A stretch of DNA of 64,000 bases from HdN1 sp964473645 (GTDB lineage: Bacteria > Pseudomonadota > Gammaproteobacteria > Pseudomonadales > Ketobacteraceae), in NCBI GenBank assembly GCA_964473645.1, contig CAYYPW010000003.1, forward strand, positions 215,720 to 279,719. The letters are read 5' to 3'. Below are positions 55,771-64,000 of this stretch, one piece after another; the first letter of the stretch is position 1; each line of letters starts with the position of its first letter. Position numbers and translations under genes: made by a program. A model generated the notes under the pieces. It saw only the letters and a list, made by a program, of their open reading frames with translations. It was not told the DNA's origin and did no database searches.

Positions 55771-56565
55771 ATGCTTAAATACGGGTTCATTTTCAAACTA
55801 ATAGCATTAATGAACTACAAACAGATTCTATTTTATAGCGTATATAGCGACCTGAAGACAGAAGTTTCCCGTCGTATGCTCGGCTTTCTATGGTGGGGGC
55901 TCGAACCCGTTTTGTTTATGGCGACCTTCTATCTGGTGTTTGGTCTTGCCTTGCAGCAGGGCGGGGGCGACTTCGTGTATTTCTTATTAAGTGGCATGGT
56001 CTTCTGGAAATGGTTTGATGGCTCTGTCCGTCTTGCTTGCAGTGCGATACCTGCGAATCAGGGGTTGTCGCAGCAAATCTATTTACCCAAAGTGTTACTG
56101 GTGATGGTGCCGGTGCTGACCAATACCTTCAAGTTTATTATTGTGTTTGTACTGCTTGCCGTTTTTCTAGGCCTCAATGACAGGGGGCCTCGCATGGAAT
56201 GGTGGGCGTTAATGCCGGTGATGCTGGTGCAGTTTTGTCTGATATTTTCATTGAGTGTGTTTTTTGCTGCGTTTTTACCTTTTTTGCAGGATTTAAGGCA
56301 GGTCATTGATAATTTTATGGTGCTGTTGATGTTCATTTCGGGGATCTTCTATCGTGTTTCCGATCTGGCGCCAGACTTTGCCAGTTTGTTTGACCTAAAT
56401 CCGGTATTTCAGCTGATTTCTGCTTTTCGCGACATCGTTGTGCATGGTCAACTGCCAAATTGGCAAGGGGTGGGCTATGCTTTCCTGTTCTCTATTCCTC
56501 TAGCCATCATTGGTTTGCTTGTACTCAAGCGCTATGATCGACACTACCCAAAAATTCTGATGTAA
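55771..56565 (+). CDS. ABC-2 polysaccharide export permease (Wzm-like)
   Basis: A 264-residue inner-membrane permease with six helices. RRMLGFLWWGLEPVLFMATFYLVFG is the ABC-2/Wzm N-terminal signature and VLLMFISGIFYRVSDLAP the TM5 region. It moves lipid-linked glycan across the inner membrane with the ATPase encoded next. ATG at 55771 was chosen; a TTG two codons upstream also fits. Confidence 0.9.
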   Translation: MLKYGFIFKLIALMNYKQILFYSVYSDLKTEVSRRMLGFLWWGLEPVLFMATFYLVFGLALQQGGGDFVYFLLSGMVFWKWFDGSVRLACSAIPANQGLSQQIYLPKVLLVMVPVLTNTFKFIIVFVLLAVFLGLNDRGPRMEWWALMPVMLVQFCLIFSLSVFFAAFLPFLQDLRQVIDNFMVLLMFISGIFYRVSDLAPDFASLFDLNPVFQLISAFRDIVVHGQLPNWQGVGYAFLFSIPLAIIGLLVLKRYDRHYPKILM

Positions 56566-56572
56566 AAGTAGC

Positions 56573-57331
56573 ATGACAGCAAAGATTGTCTTTGAAGCAA
56601 AAAATGTTGGCGTGTCTTATCGTCAACGATTGGGATTGCTGAAGTATCAGACGTTTTGGGGCTTGTCTGATGTTTCATTTCGGTTGCACGCGGGTGAAAC
56701 GTTGGGGGTGATCGGTGGCAATGGTGCAGGCAAGAGCACCTTGCTGCGTTTGATTGCTGGCATCATTGAACAGGATCGTGGCAGCGTTATCCGTGATCGT
56801 AGTGCGCGCGCCAGTCTGTTGGCTTTAAACGCAGGCTTCAGGCCAGAGTTGGCCGGTAGGGACAACGCCATTCTGTCGGGAATGTTGCTAGGGATGAGCT
56901 ATAGCGAGGTTAAAAAGCGCCTGCCTGAAATCGAAGAATTCTGTGGCATTGGTGAGTTTTTTGAGCAGCCGGTGGCGGTGTATTCGACCGGAATGCGCGC
57001 CCGTTTGGGCTTTGCGGTTGCGGTGTGTGCTGATCCTGATATCTTGCTCATCGATGAGGTGCTTGGTGTGGGGGATCAGGCCTTTCAGGAAAAATCCGGC
57101 GACGCTATGCGGCAGAAGATCAAGTCGAATAAAACAGTCGTCTTGGTGTCGCATAGTATGGCGGCGGTGAGCGAGCTTTGCGACACCGTGCTATGGATAC
57201 ACAAAGGCTGTACGGTGGGTGTCGGGGACACGGATCACATCATTAGTGAGTACGACCAAGCCGTCAGGGATGCCGTAGAAATGATGTTAAGCAAAGGGAG
57301 TGCTGATGCCATGGAGGGGGCGGGGATTTGA
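56573..57331 (+). CDS. Polysaccharide ABC-transporter ATPase (Wzt-like)
   Basis: A 252-residue ATPase. Walker A GGNGAGKSTLL (about 48), Q-loop variant NAGFRPELAGRDNA, signature YSTGMRARLGFAVAV and Walker B DILLIDEVLGVGD are as in Wzt/KpsT/TagH proteins. It lacks the extra C-terminal carbohydrate-binding domain of long Wzt proteins. It starts seven bases after the permease. Confidence 0.92.
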   Translation: MTAKIVFEAKNVGVSYRQRLGLLKYQTFWGLSDVSFRLHAGETLGVIGGNGAGKSTLLRLIAGIIEQDRGSVIRDRSARASLLALNAGFRPELAGRDNAILSGMLLGMSYSEVKKRLPEIEEFCGIGEFFEQPVAVYSTGMRARLGFAVAVCADPDILLIDEVLGVGDQAFQEKSGDAMRQKIKSNKTVVLVSHSMAAVSELCDTVLWIHKGCTVGVGDTDHIISEYDQAVRDAVEMMLSKGSADAMEGAGI

Positions 57332-57434
57332 GTCGCCTTCTAAGGTTTTATGGGCTAAGTGAAAAGAAAAAACAGTAGATTTTTCATGGCGATGTATACT
57401 GCAATTTCAAATGTTCCGCAGCCTATGAAAAATC

Positions 57435-58160
57435 ATGAATCTGTATAATCTAAAAAGAAAGGTGCTTACGCCTTACATCTGGTACATGCGTCGCAAGGAG
57501 CGTCACCTGACAGGCTTTATCAAGTCAGCGTTGGAACTGCATTACTACCGACCAGCCTTCTATCGTTTTATCGCGGCGAATATCAGGAATCCTGAAATTC
57601 TTCATGAGGCGCCTATCAAACAGGGCGCAATCGTCGTTGATGTCGGGGGTTACAATGGCGAGTGGGCAGAAAAAATATATGCCCGTTACCAGCCAACGAT
57701 TTATTCGTTCGAGCTTGATCCGATGACCTTCCCCCGCCTTAAAAAGCGTTTTCTGGATCGTCCCAACGTTCACTGCCTGGACTATGGTCTCGGCCGCGCA
57801 GATGGTTCGCTACTACTCAAACAAAAAGATATGGGCTCAACCCTGTATGAAAAAGACGGGGATGAAGAGGGCGTCACCACGGTTGAAGTCAAAGTGCGGG
57901 ACGTTGTTGCCGTTTTTGACGAGTTGGATCTTAAGAACATCGATTTGCTGAAACTCAATATTGAAGGCGGTGAATACGATGTGCTGGAACGTTTGCTCGA
58001 AACGGGTAGAATCAAGGACGTTGATTGCCTGATGGTTCAATTTCACGAATGGCTGGACAACGCTAACTGGCGTCGATTTTTGATTCGTTGCAAGCTGCGT
58101 AAAACCCATCGTCAGGTTTGGAACCATACGTTTATCTGGGAACAATGGGTGCGCCGCTAG
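57435..58160 (+). CDS. FkbM-family methyltransferase
   Basis: A 241-residue SAM methyltransferase. VVDVGGYNGEWAEKIYAR is motif I, IYSFELDPMTFPRL motif II, and NIDLLKLNIEGGEYDVLERL is the FkbM signature (KxDxEG type). It most likely O-methylates a sugar of the exported glycan. It follows the ABC exporter by about 100 bases, and ends convergently with the sulfatase. Confidence 0.9.
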   Translation: MNLYNLKRKVLTPYIWYMRRKERHLTGFIKSALELHYYRPAFYRFIAANIRNPEILHEAPIKQGAIVVDVGGYNGEWAEKIYARYQPTIYSFELDPMTFPRLKKRFLDRPNVHCLDYGLGRADGSLLLKQKDMGSTLYEKDGDEEGVTTVEVKVRDVVAVFDELDLKNIDLLKLNIEGGEYDVLERLLETGRIKDVDCLMVQFHEWLDNANWRRFLIRCKLRKTHRQVWNHTFIWEQWVRR

Positions 58161-58168
58161 CGCACCTT
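58148..58168. repeat. Small inverted repeat at convergent gene ends
   Basis: GGTGCGC and GCGCACC flank a five-base loop across the FkbM stop codon, a few bases from the sulfatase stop. It may serve as a weak bidirectional terminator; T-tracts are poor. Confidence 0.5.
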
Positions 58169-59516
58169 ATTCCAGTTTTTCTGCACTCAATACTGCTGAT
58201 ATCAACTTTTCATTTTCGAGCAGTGTTGCTTTGTAGCGGTTATCTGTCGCGAGATTTGTCGTTTCTTTAGGGTCGGCAGCTAGATCGAACACAAGATGCG
58301 TTCCGCTGTGATCGTGCCAGATATCTTTTATATTATCGCGTAATACCATGGGGAACCCCATCTGCGTTTCGCTGAAAACAGGCCGATGCCGTTGTTGATC
58401 CGGGGCTTGCAAATACACTTGCAGGTTAATGGAGTCCCACCCGGCATAGGGATACTCAATACCCGCAAACGCCAACGCTGTTGGAACATAGTCAAAGGAT
58501 TGAATCGGATCTCTCACAGTTTGCCCTGATGGGACGCCCGCACCCGTGATGAAAAACGGCACCCTGCATAGGTCATCAAAGGGAATCCAGGGCGTTTTTC
58601 CCAGAAAACCGCGCTCACCACCATAGTCGCCATGGTCGGACGTAAAAAATACTACCGTGTTGGACAGATCAACCTTTGCCATTAATTGCGCGATGCTGTC
58701 ATCGATTTGTCGATTCAACGCACGAATACATGCTTTTACTGTAGCGACATGCCCGCGCGGCATTTCGTGAGTGCGAACGGGCACAAAAAATCCCGAATCG
58801 TTGCGATCGTTTGCCGCGTGCAGAAAGGGCGGAGGTAATCCCAGGTTAACGGAAAAGTCTGTTGTGGGGGCTGGTTCGTCTTCTGCCCTGTACAGTTGAG
58901 CGTACCGAGCAGGTGGATCATAAGGTGTATGGGGGTGGGCGTAAGAAACAACGGCAAAATAGGGCTGGTCTTTACGCCGTGATGCCATGAAGTCGAGAAA
59001 GTGTTGTGTGATCCAGGGGGTGGGGTGGCACTCCTCAGGATAGGGAAAAATGCTGGGTGTTGAGGGTCTTTCAAAGCGAACATCGGCATGCCCTTTGCTT
59101 TCCAGCCAGGTACGATAGTCGTCGTAGTCTTGTCTGCTGTAGTTCGAGGGCAGATGCTCTACCAGGTATTTATGCTCGAACCCGTGATCTGCATACATTG
59201 GTTCAGCATGTAGCTTGCCGTAGAGGGCGGTTTCATAGCCGGCGTTTTTGAATGCCCGTGCAATAGTCCAATATCCCTCTTTCAGCGCTTTAAACTTTGG
59301 TGCAAGCAGTGCGCGATTCGGCAACAGCCCGGTCAGTAACGAGACGCGTGCAGGCACGCAAGCGGTCGAGCTGCTGTAAGCACGTTCAAACCGGGTGCCT
59401 CGCATGGCCAATTGATCGAGAAAGGGGGTATAGCTTTCTCCTGTATGCATATAACCCAGCGAATCGTAACGTTGTTGGTCAGTCATGATCAGGAGAATGT
59501 TGGGACGGTTTTGCAT
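58167..59516 (-). CDS. Sulfatase (alkaline-phosphatase superfamily)
   Basis: A 449-residue enzyme hydrolysing sulfate esters. NILLIMTDQQRYDSLGY gives metal-binding Asp, and STACVPARVSLLTG carries Cys 53 in C-x-P-x-R, the residue converted to formylglycine by an FGE or AtsB-type maturase. YGKLH and FFTSDHGDYGGERG supply further ligands. There is no signal peptide, so it may act in the cytosol. Its presence beside a sulfotransferase suggests that sulfated sugars are made and recycled. No maturase gene is in the window. Confidence 0.92.
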   Translation of the reverse strand: MQNRPNILLIMTDQQRYDSLGYMHTGESYTPFLDQLAMRGTRFERAYSSSTACVPARVSLLTGLLPNRALLAPKFKALKEGYWTIARAFKNAGYETALYGKLHAEPMYADHGFEHKYLVEHLPSNYSRQDYDDYRTWLESKGHADVRFERPSTPSIFPYPEECHPTPWITQHFLDFMASRRKDQPYFAVVSYAHPHTPYDPPARYAQLYRAEDEPAPTTDFSVNLGLPPPFLHAANDRNDSGFFVPVRTHEMPRGHVATVKACIRALNRQIDDSIAQLMAKVDLSNTVVFFTSDHGDYGGERGFLGKTPWIPFDDLCRVPFFITGAGVPSGQTVRDPIQSFDYVPTALAFAGIEYPYAGWDSINLQVYLQAPDQQRHRPVFSETQMGFPMVLRDNIKDIWHDHSGTHLVFDLAADPKETTNLATDNRYKATLLENEKLISAVLSAEKLE

Positions 59517-59669
59517 GAGGCCCTTCCAATAAATGAAGGGAGGATTATAGGCCCGGATCTGCTGGATTCAACTCTATTGGGTACGGGTTTTCGGTAGGGT
59601 AGATCGGTTGATTGCAAAAACAACAGATTTATAGGTGTATTAGTCTTTGCGTTTGATAGACGCAAAAGC

Positions 59670-59698
59670 CAATGGGCCCGGCATCTCCAGGCCCATTG
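59670..59698 (-). terminator. Probable terminator after the cysteine-peptidase gene
   Basis: CAATGGGCC and GGCCCATTG form a nine-base stem with an 11-base loop. In the leftward direction it is followed by GCTTTTGCG, a weak T-tract. Confidence 0.5.
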
Positions 59699-59713
59699 AT
59701 CTATATAAATAGC

Positions 59714-61570
59714 CTACCGATTCGGTGGCATCCCCGGCACCCAGGTGCTCCACAATTCCCACGTCACTAAAAAGGCGTCGCTTTCACTGCGAATGTCGAA
59801 TCGCCAGCCCATGGGTTCAGCACCAAAACAGGTAAATACAAACTCCACACTCGATGCCGGTAAAATAATGGATTGCTTTACCTGCCCCAGATGATCGCTG
59901 ATTCGTATGGTTGTACCCAATACATTAGTATTGCGGATTTTGAACCACATCGCCATGCCGCCCTGCACGCTAACGTTGGCATTACCATTCCACACCCCCG
60001 ACGTTAGCAGACGAAAATTTTCTGGATTGCTGGGGGCTTCCATGGCGATGGCACGTCCCACGAAATGGGAAAAACTCTTTGCTGTGGACGAGTTCATCCA
60101 GTCAGGCAAGCGGGGCAGGTGAGCGATATAGATGGGTGCGGCAATATTGCGTTCCTGCGTGGCGAGAGTGGCTTGCTTCTGCTCGAACTGGCGAAAGGTT
60201 TCGGTATATTGCGAGCCGCGATTGGTGGCACGGAAACTGGTCATGCCTTGTTCCCAAGGATCGTTAATATAAAGAATCGTGCCGTCGGGCGTGCCATCCC
60301 CCTTGATGCCGGTAACGACACGAATGTGGGGCCCAGGTTCTGCGCTGGCGACCCACAATGGGCCGTAATAACGCAACAGATCCGCAAATGCTTCGATCAT
60401 GTAGCTTTGTGGCGGCTCAGGCACAAATCCCCACACATTCATCACCGACACATCTTCGGGGCTTAACCCATTCTGGTATTGCGCCCAATGGCCCGTGGCA
60501 CGCGGAATTTCTGAAGGGTCGATGCAGATCTGATCACGCCAACCCACAATCATGGCGAATCCCGCAGCCCAGCAGGACATGCCGGTTTGTTGCGGCACAA
60601 GCTCGACGTTATAGCGAACGTCGATGGCGCTGCCGAGCGCTCTCGCACGTTGGTGTGCCGCCAATGCGCCGGAATAATCCATACCGTGGCTGCGCACCGC
60701 AGGCGCAGCGCTAAAGCCGCCGCTCAATGCGCGCGCCGGGGGGCGAGAGGAATAACTGCCTGGGGTTCGGCGACTTAAAGATAGCGCGCGCTGTTCGCTG
60801 CGTGCGTCGCTTTGCCAGTGCACGACTTGAATACGCATGTATCCCGTGCGCCGCACCTCCTCTTCATATTTGGGAATGAAGACGGCAATGGATTCTTCGT
60901 AACGACGACCACCAGCGGGGTCGACAATCTTAAAGCACGTGCGTTCAGGGGAGCCGTCGCCGTATATACCCGTGATAATGCGAGCGTGAATGGCCCATGC
61001 TGCGCCTGGCGCTTCATCCGTGGTGATCCACACCGGGCCATAGTTGCGTAGCAGATTCTCCCAGCCTTCGATGCTAAAGCTCTGGGGTGGTTCGGCGACT
61101 AATCCTGCGCTGGAAATAAAGGTGGGTTTATCATCCCCCATCAAGCCGGTGTCTGCTTTGTAAATATCCACCCATTTTTGGCCCACGGTGCCGACGCCTT
61201 GCTCAATGGTCATTTCGCGTTGACTGCGCCAGCTTTTCATCATGGTGAAAACGGTTGCCCAACAGGCCATGCCAGAGGGTTGTGCCAACACCCAGAAATT
61301 TCCTGGAATATCATAGCTGATGCTGTTGAAAGCGCGTGCGCCTGTACTCATGGCCGAGGCGCGGCGACTGGGCCAGCGAGACACGCGACCACTCAAACCT
61401 TGCGCACTAACGGCCGGTGTTGGCGGCGCTTTGGGGGCAGCCGGTGCGGGTTTTCGTGGCTGCTGCATTTTTTCGAGTGAGCTGCGCATTGCGTCCTGTT
61501 TGACCGGCTTTTTACGGTTAGTCGGGCGGCGGCCGATAGTTTGTTCCAGTTCAGCCAATCGGTTGCTCAT
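59714..61570 (-). CDS. Protein with two tandem papain-like cysteine peptidase domains
   Basis: A 618-residue protein without a signal peptide. The N-terminal 60 residues (MSNRLAELEQTIGRRPTNRK) are basic and disordered-looking. Peptidase domain 1 has Gln and Cys in QPSGMACWATV (Cys about 103), His in IHARIITGIYGDG and Asp in IVDPAGG. Domain 2 repeats the layout: QQTGMSCWAAGFAMI (Cys about 333), HIRVVTGIKGDG, YINDPWEQG. Both resemble papain-like AvrRpt2-type (C70) peptidases. A beta-rich C-terminal domain of about 100 residues follows. Start at 61570 has AGGTG upstream and overlaps the preceding gene by 20 bases. Confidence 0.82.
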   Translation of the reverse strand: MSNRLAELEQTIGRRPTNRKKPVKQDAMRSSLEKMQQPRKPAPAAPKAPPTPAVSAQGLSGRVSRWPSRRASAMSTGARAFNSISYDIPGNFWVLAQPSGMACWATVFTMMKSWRSQREMTIEQGVGTVGQKWVDIYKADTGLMGDDKPTFISSAGLVAEPPQSFSIEGWENLLRNYGPVWITTDEAPGAAWAIHARIITGIYGDGSPERTCFKIVDPAGGRRYEESIAVFIPKYEEEVRRTGYMRIQVVHWQSDARSEQRALSLSRRTPGSYSSRPPARALSGGFSAAPAVRSHGMDYSGALAAHQRARALGSAIDVRYNVELVPQQTGMSCWAAGFAMIVGWRDQICIDPSEIPRATGHWAQYQNGLSPEDVSVMNVWGFVPEPPQSYMIEAFADLLRYYGPLWVASAEPGPHIRVVTGIKGDGTPDGTILYINDPWEQGMTSFRATNRGSQYTETFRQFEQKQATLATQERNIAAPIYIAHLPRLPDWMNSSTAKSFSHFVGRAIAMEAPSNPENFRLLTSGVWNGNANVSVQGGMAMWFKIRNTNVLGTTIRISDHLGQVKQSIILPASSVEFVFTCFGAEPMGWRFDIRSESDAFLVTWELWSTWVPGMPPNR

Positions 61571-62975
61571 GGTGTTCACCTGTGGTTGTGTCAGTTGAAT
61601 TAGGGCGGGTTGTCTTGGGAGCGTTGACGAGGTTGGGCGGACAGATGGGCTTTTCAGCGCTGATTTCAGCCAGTTCTGCCACCAGATCAAATTCATCCAG
61701 GCTCATGGGATTTGCATACGGGTCAACAAAAGGGCTGGGCGTCATCGGCGACGCTGTGCGCTGAGATCTTGCGGTCGTAGCAGGTTCCAGGTCTTGTTCA
61801 ATGCGTTTGAAACGTTCATTTAGATTGATGTTGCCCAGATCAAAACTATTGGCATAGCGCATGCCCAACCCCATTTGATCGAAGACATCGTGACTCGGGT
61901 GAGGTGGCGGTGCGTTTGGGTCTGGTGCGACGGGTTTGCTTGGCGGTGGTGTGGGTTGCGCCTGAGAATTCTGTGGTTGTGCGTTCTGAAACAGTGGGTC
62001 TGCCGCTGGCGGTACAACGGTCGGTGCCGTTGTCACTGGAGCGGCGGCGTTAGAAGGTTGGCCGAGTATGGCCGCCAGTTCGCGTTCGAAATCATCTTTT
62101 GCCAAAGCCAATCCTGAATTCAGTGATTGTTTACTGGCGCTGGTAATTTTTTTCGGTTGTTCTGACTGGGCTTGTGCGAGCCAGCCAATGGCATCGTCAT
62201 TCACGGGCAAATCGAGCCTAGGCTGGGCGTTATTCGACTGGAAATTGGGTGATGCGATGGCAGGCGCCAAACCTGGGGCAGACGCATTGCGTGTGGCGTT
62301 TATATCTGGGCTTGCACTGACTGCCGCATCTGGCTTGAACAGCTCATCGGGGGACAGTGGCCCAGCAAAGGATTCCACTTGAAAACGCCCGCTGCCAGGG
62401 GCTGAAAATTCGGGTGCATAAGGCGCCGCTGCGGCAGCCGGGTGCCGTTGCGAAGGTTGTGGCCACAGACTGGCGGCACTAACGGTACCGGTAGGTGGCA
62501 ACGGCGATGCGCCTGTATTGGGATTGGCTGAGGATACCAATGGGGGCGATATCGGTATGCCGTTGGGCGTCGTTGGATAAGGATTAGAGGGGTAAGGTAT
62601 AGATGGATAGGACGTAGCGGGTGTGTTCTGCGAGGTATTTTGTGGTGTGTACTTGGTGGATGCGACCTGGCCTTTGTCCAGACGCAAGGTTTCTCGTTGT
62701 TGTGTGGATTGCGGCGCGCGCCCCAGGACACGATCTTCCAATGCGCGCAGGCTGCGCGTCGGTTGGGCGATGCGGCGGCCTCGGATGACATCAATCTGTT
62801 CCTGCAGCTGTGCCGGTGCCAGTTGTTCCAGTGGCAGTGAGGCAGAAAATCCCGCTGTTTTTTTAACGCCGGGCGCGCGGGCTTTGGTGTTTCCATGCGT
62901 GCCGTTGGCTTTTTTCGCTGCCGTGGCGCGTGGTTTGGCCAGTGATTGCTCCAGTGATCGCAAACTTCGTCCCAT
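61551..62975 (-). CDS. Long Pro/Ala/Ser-rich low-complexity protein
   Basis: A 474-residue protein, mostly disordered, with stretches such as SYPSIPYPSNPYPTTPNGIP. No domain is recognised and there is no signal peptide. Its N-terminus MGRSLRSLEQSLAKPRA and an internal copy TRSLRALEDRVLGRAP share a motif with the N-terminus of the downstream cysteine-peptidase protein (NRLAELEQTIGRRPT). A short helical ending (ISAEKPICPPNLV) carries one Cys. It may act as a scaffold or linker for the peptidase, by inference only. Confidence 0.7.
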   Translation of the reverse strand: MGRSLRSLEQSLAKPRATAAKKANGTHGNTKARAPGVKKTAGFSASLPLEQLAPAQLQEQIDVIRGRRIAQPTRSLRALEDRVLGRAPQSTQQRETLRLDKGQVASTKYTPQNTSQNTPATSYPSIPYPSNPYPTTPNGIPISPPLVSSANPNTGASPLPPTGTVSAASLWPQPSQRHPAAAAAPYAPEFSAPGSGRFQVESFAGPLSPDELFKPDAAVSASPDINATRNASAPGLAPAIASPNFQSNNAQPRLDLPVNDDAIGWLAQAQSEQPKKITSASKQSLNSGLALAKDDFERELAAILGQPSNAAAPVTTAPTVVPPAADPLFQNAQPQNSQAQPTPPPSKPVAPDPNAPPPHPSHDVFDQMGLGMRYANSFDLGNINLNERFKRIEQDLEPATTARSQRTASPMTPSPFVDPYANPMSLDEFDLVAELAEISAEKPICPPNLVNAPKTTRPNSTDTTTGEHHEQPIG

Positions 62976-63111
62976 AATGCTTGTCCTTTGTCGACGTGGT
63001 CGATACAGGCGGTTGAGAATTCTCGTTACTGCTCTATCTGTAGTGTTTTGCCGCAGTGGTTCTGTAATTAGCTGCTCGTGAATTTTTTGTCGCTTCGTCC
63101 AGCGCTCCAGC

Positions 63112-63873
63112 TCAAGATTGCAGGTTCAACTGCACGACGGCATAAGGGTCCAGGGCAATCGATAATGCATTGCTGCCGCTCTTTAATGCGTCTCGCGGCA
63201 CCTTCAGTCGCAACTCGCCCGCGTCTGCATGCAATACCTCAGCGCGTTGATTGTTTACCGTGGCGGCCGGGTAAGTGGTGCTTTGCTGTAATACAAAATT
63301 CTGCCCATGCAGTGTGAGTTCGATGGCTTCGTCTTGTTCTGTTGCGCTCAGATTCGACAATTGCGGCGACAGCTTGCGTCGTCTCGCCTTGTTGATCAGA
63401 TTGGCCAGATCAGAATAATCCAGGCTCTTCTCGCCGCCGGTTTTCTCTTTCACTACCTTTTCGATATTGACATTGCGTTTGTCGAGCTTCTCCAGATCGC
63501 GGGTAGAAGTAACGCCCACCTTACGCAAGCTGTCCCTCACGTCTGCATCCATATCATCCAGTGAATCCAGCTCCACATCATCGTTGCTGTGAGGCTCGTT
63601 GGCATTTTCACGAATTTGGCGATCAGTGATGGAACCTAGTTGAAACGAAATTCTTGAGCCGCCCGTTTCGCCCGGTTTTACCATCTGAAATTTCACTTTA
63701 CCGTCTTCCAGCACTGGGAAAATATTCAAATCAAGCCCCACGTCTTTCACGGTGTAGGTTAATTTGCGCGTGAGTCCTTTGAGGGCAAGCGTATCCTGCG
63801 CCTTATCCAGTTCCAGGATCAGCGAATCCAAAAACTGCTCAAGATTCCAGGGCTTGGTTTCGCGACTGGTCAT
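63112..63873 (-). CDS. Hypothetical protein with trypco-like N-terminal domain
   Basis: A 253-residue cytosolic protein. Residues about 9-90 (NLEQFLDSLILELDKAQDTL, then KLTYTVKDVGLDLNI, KVKFQMVKPGE, ISFQLGSI) have the helix plus three-strand pattern of trypsin-co-occurring (trypco) domains, which accompany peptidases in some bacterial conflict systems. A helical middle (VRDSLRKVGVTSTRDLEKL, HhH-like) and a beta-rich end (ELTLHGQNFVLQQSTTYPAA...), IPT/Ig-like, follow. Assignment is by eye and tentative. It overlaps the end of an upstream gene by 35 bases. Confidence 0.65.
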   Translation of the reverse strand: MTSRETKPWNLEQFLDSLILELDKAQDTLALKGLTRKLTYTVKDVGLDLNIFPVLEDGKVKFQMVKPGETGGSRISFQLGSITDRQIRENANEPHSNDDVELDSLDDMDADVRDSLRKVGVTSTRDLEKLDKRNVNIEKVVKEKTGGEKSLDYSDLANLINKARRRKLSPQLSNLSATEQDEAIELTLHGQNFVLQQSTTYPAATVNNQRAEVLHADAGELRLKVPRDALKSGSNALSIALDPYAVVQLNLQS

Positions 63874-64000
63874 CGTCCAGCTCCAGCGTCAAACGCAAAC
63901 GGTGCAATATTGGTTGCACCGACGTTTCGATCCATTGAGTCGGTGGTGAGGAGCCCAGGGTAAGGCGATTGCCCTCGTCACGCATGGTTTGTAATTCCAG
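63839..64000 (-). CDS. 3' end of a further leftward gene (partial)
   Basis: The frame open to the window edge gives a 53-residue C-terminus (LELQTMRDEGNRLTLGSSPP, ending NQALES) and stops at 63839, inside the start of the next gene. The overlapping arrangement fits the tight packing of this locus. No domain is recognisable. Confidence 0.5.
   Translation of the reverse strand: MELQTMRDEGNRLTLGSSPPTQWIETSVQPILHRLRLTLELDDDQSRNQALES

Overview
The window looks like a chromosome segment of a Gammaproteobacterium, probably pseudomonad, Oceanospirillales or Cellvibrionales-like. The main evidence is the conserved block recX-alaS-lysC-csrA-tRNA-Ser(GCT)-tRNA-Arg(ACG), together with PilU, FeoAB, SbcCD and an eat-eutBC operon of Pseudomonas type. 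No species can be named from the sequence alone. Genes are dense and codon use is fairly even. The polysaccharide region (about 48-60 kb) contains AT-richer genes and looks accessory.

Layout. 0-8 kb: a truncated alginate-export-like porin, then a leftward purine-salvage operon (adenine deaminase-xdhA-xdhB, tightly overlapping) and a DMT exporter. 8-12.7 kb: an exported alanine/lysine-rich coiled-coil protein with a cupredoxin-like tail, a 13-bp tandem repeat, and a divergent enoyl-CoA hydratase / HSD10-type dehydrogenase pair. 12.7-18.6 kb: a secreted subtilase, PilU, a small basic protein with a perfect hairpin inside its coding sequence, a FadR/GntR regulator and a phasin-like protein. 18.6-25.2 kb: the housekeeping block, recX (with a LexA-like box and a 136-bp palindromic element where recA would be expected), alaS, lysC, csrA, two tRNAs and a cold-shock gene. 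25.4-34.7 kb: a kinase-pseudokinase membrane protein, hemH, bcp, a rhomboid protease overlapping an exported endonuclease I, an epimerase, DUF2970, DinB and a secreted lipase-like hydrolase. 35-46.5 kb: sbcDC, the ethanolamine operon eat-eutBC with a good sigma-54 promoter, a 750-bp gene-free region with two paired DnaA-box palindromes, and feoAB plus a 49-aa cysteine-rich FeoB partner.

46.7-59.5 kb: a beta-lactamase-fold lipoprotein, then a surface-glycan cluster with two 2-oxoglutarate oxygenases, a leftward operon (sulfotransferase, two sister glycosyltransferases, methyltransferase, acyltransferase, and a second acyltransferase interrupted by one TGA), a rightward Wzm/Wzt-type ABC exporter with an FkbM methyltransferase, and a sulfatase.

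59.7-64 kb: the least familiar locus. It holds a protein with two papain-like cysteine-peptidase domains, a long proline-rich protein that shares a short N-terminal motif with it, a 253-residue protein whose N-terminus resembles trypsin-co-occurring (trypco) domains, and the end of a further gene. All are leftward and overlapping or closely packed. This locus and the DnaA-box intergenic region are the strongest candidates for undescribed biology.
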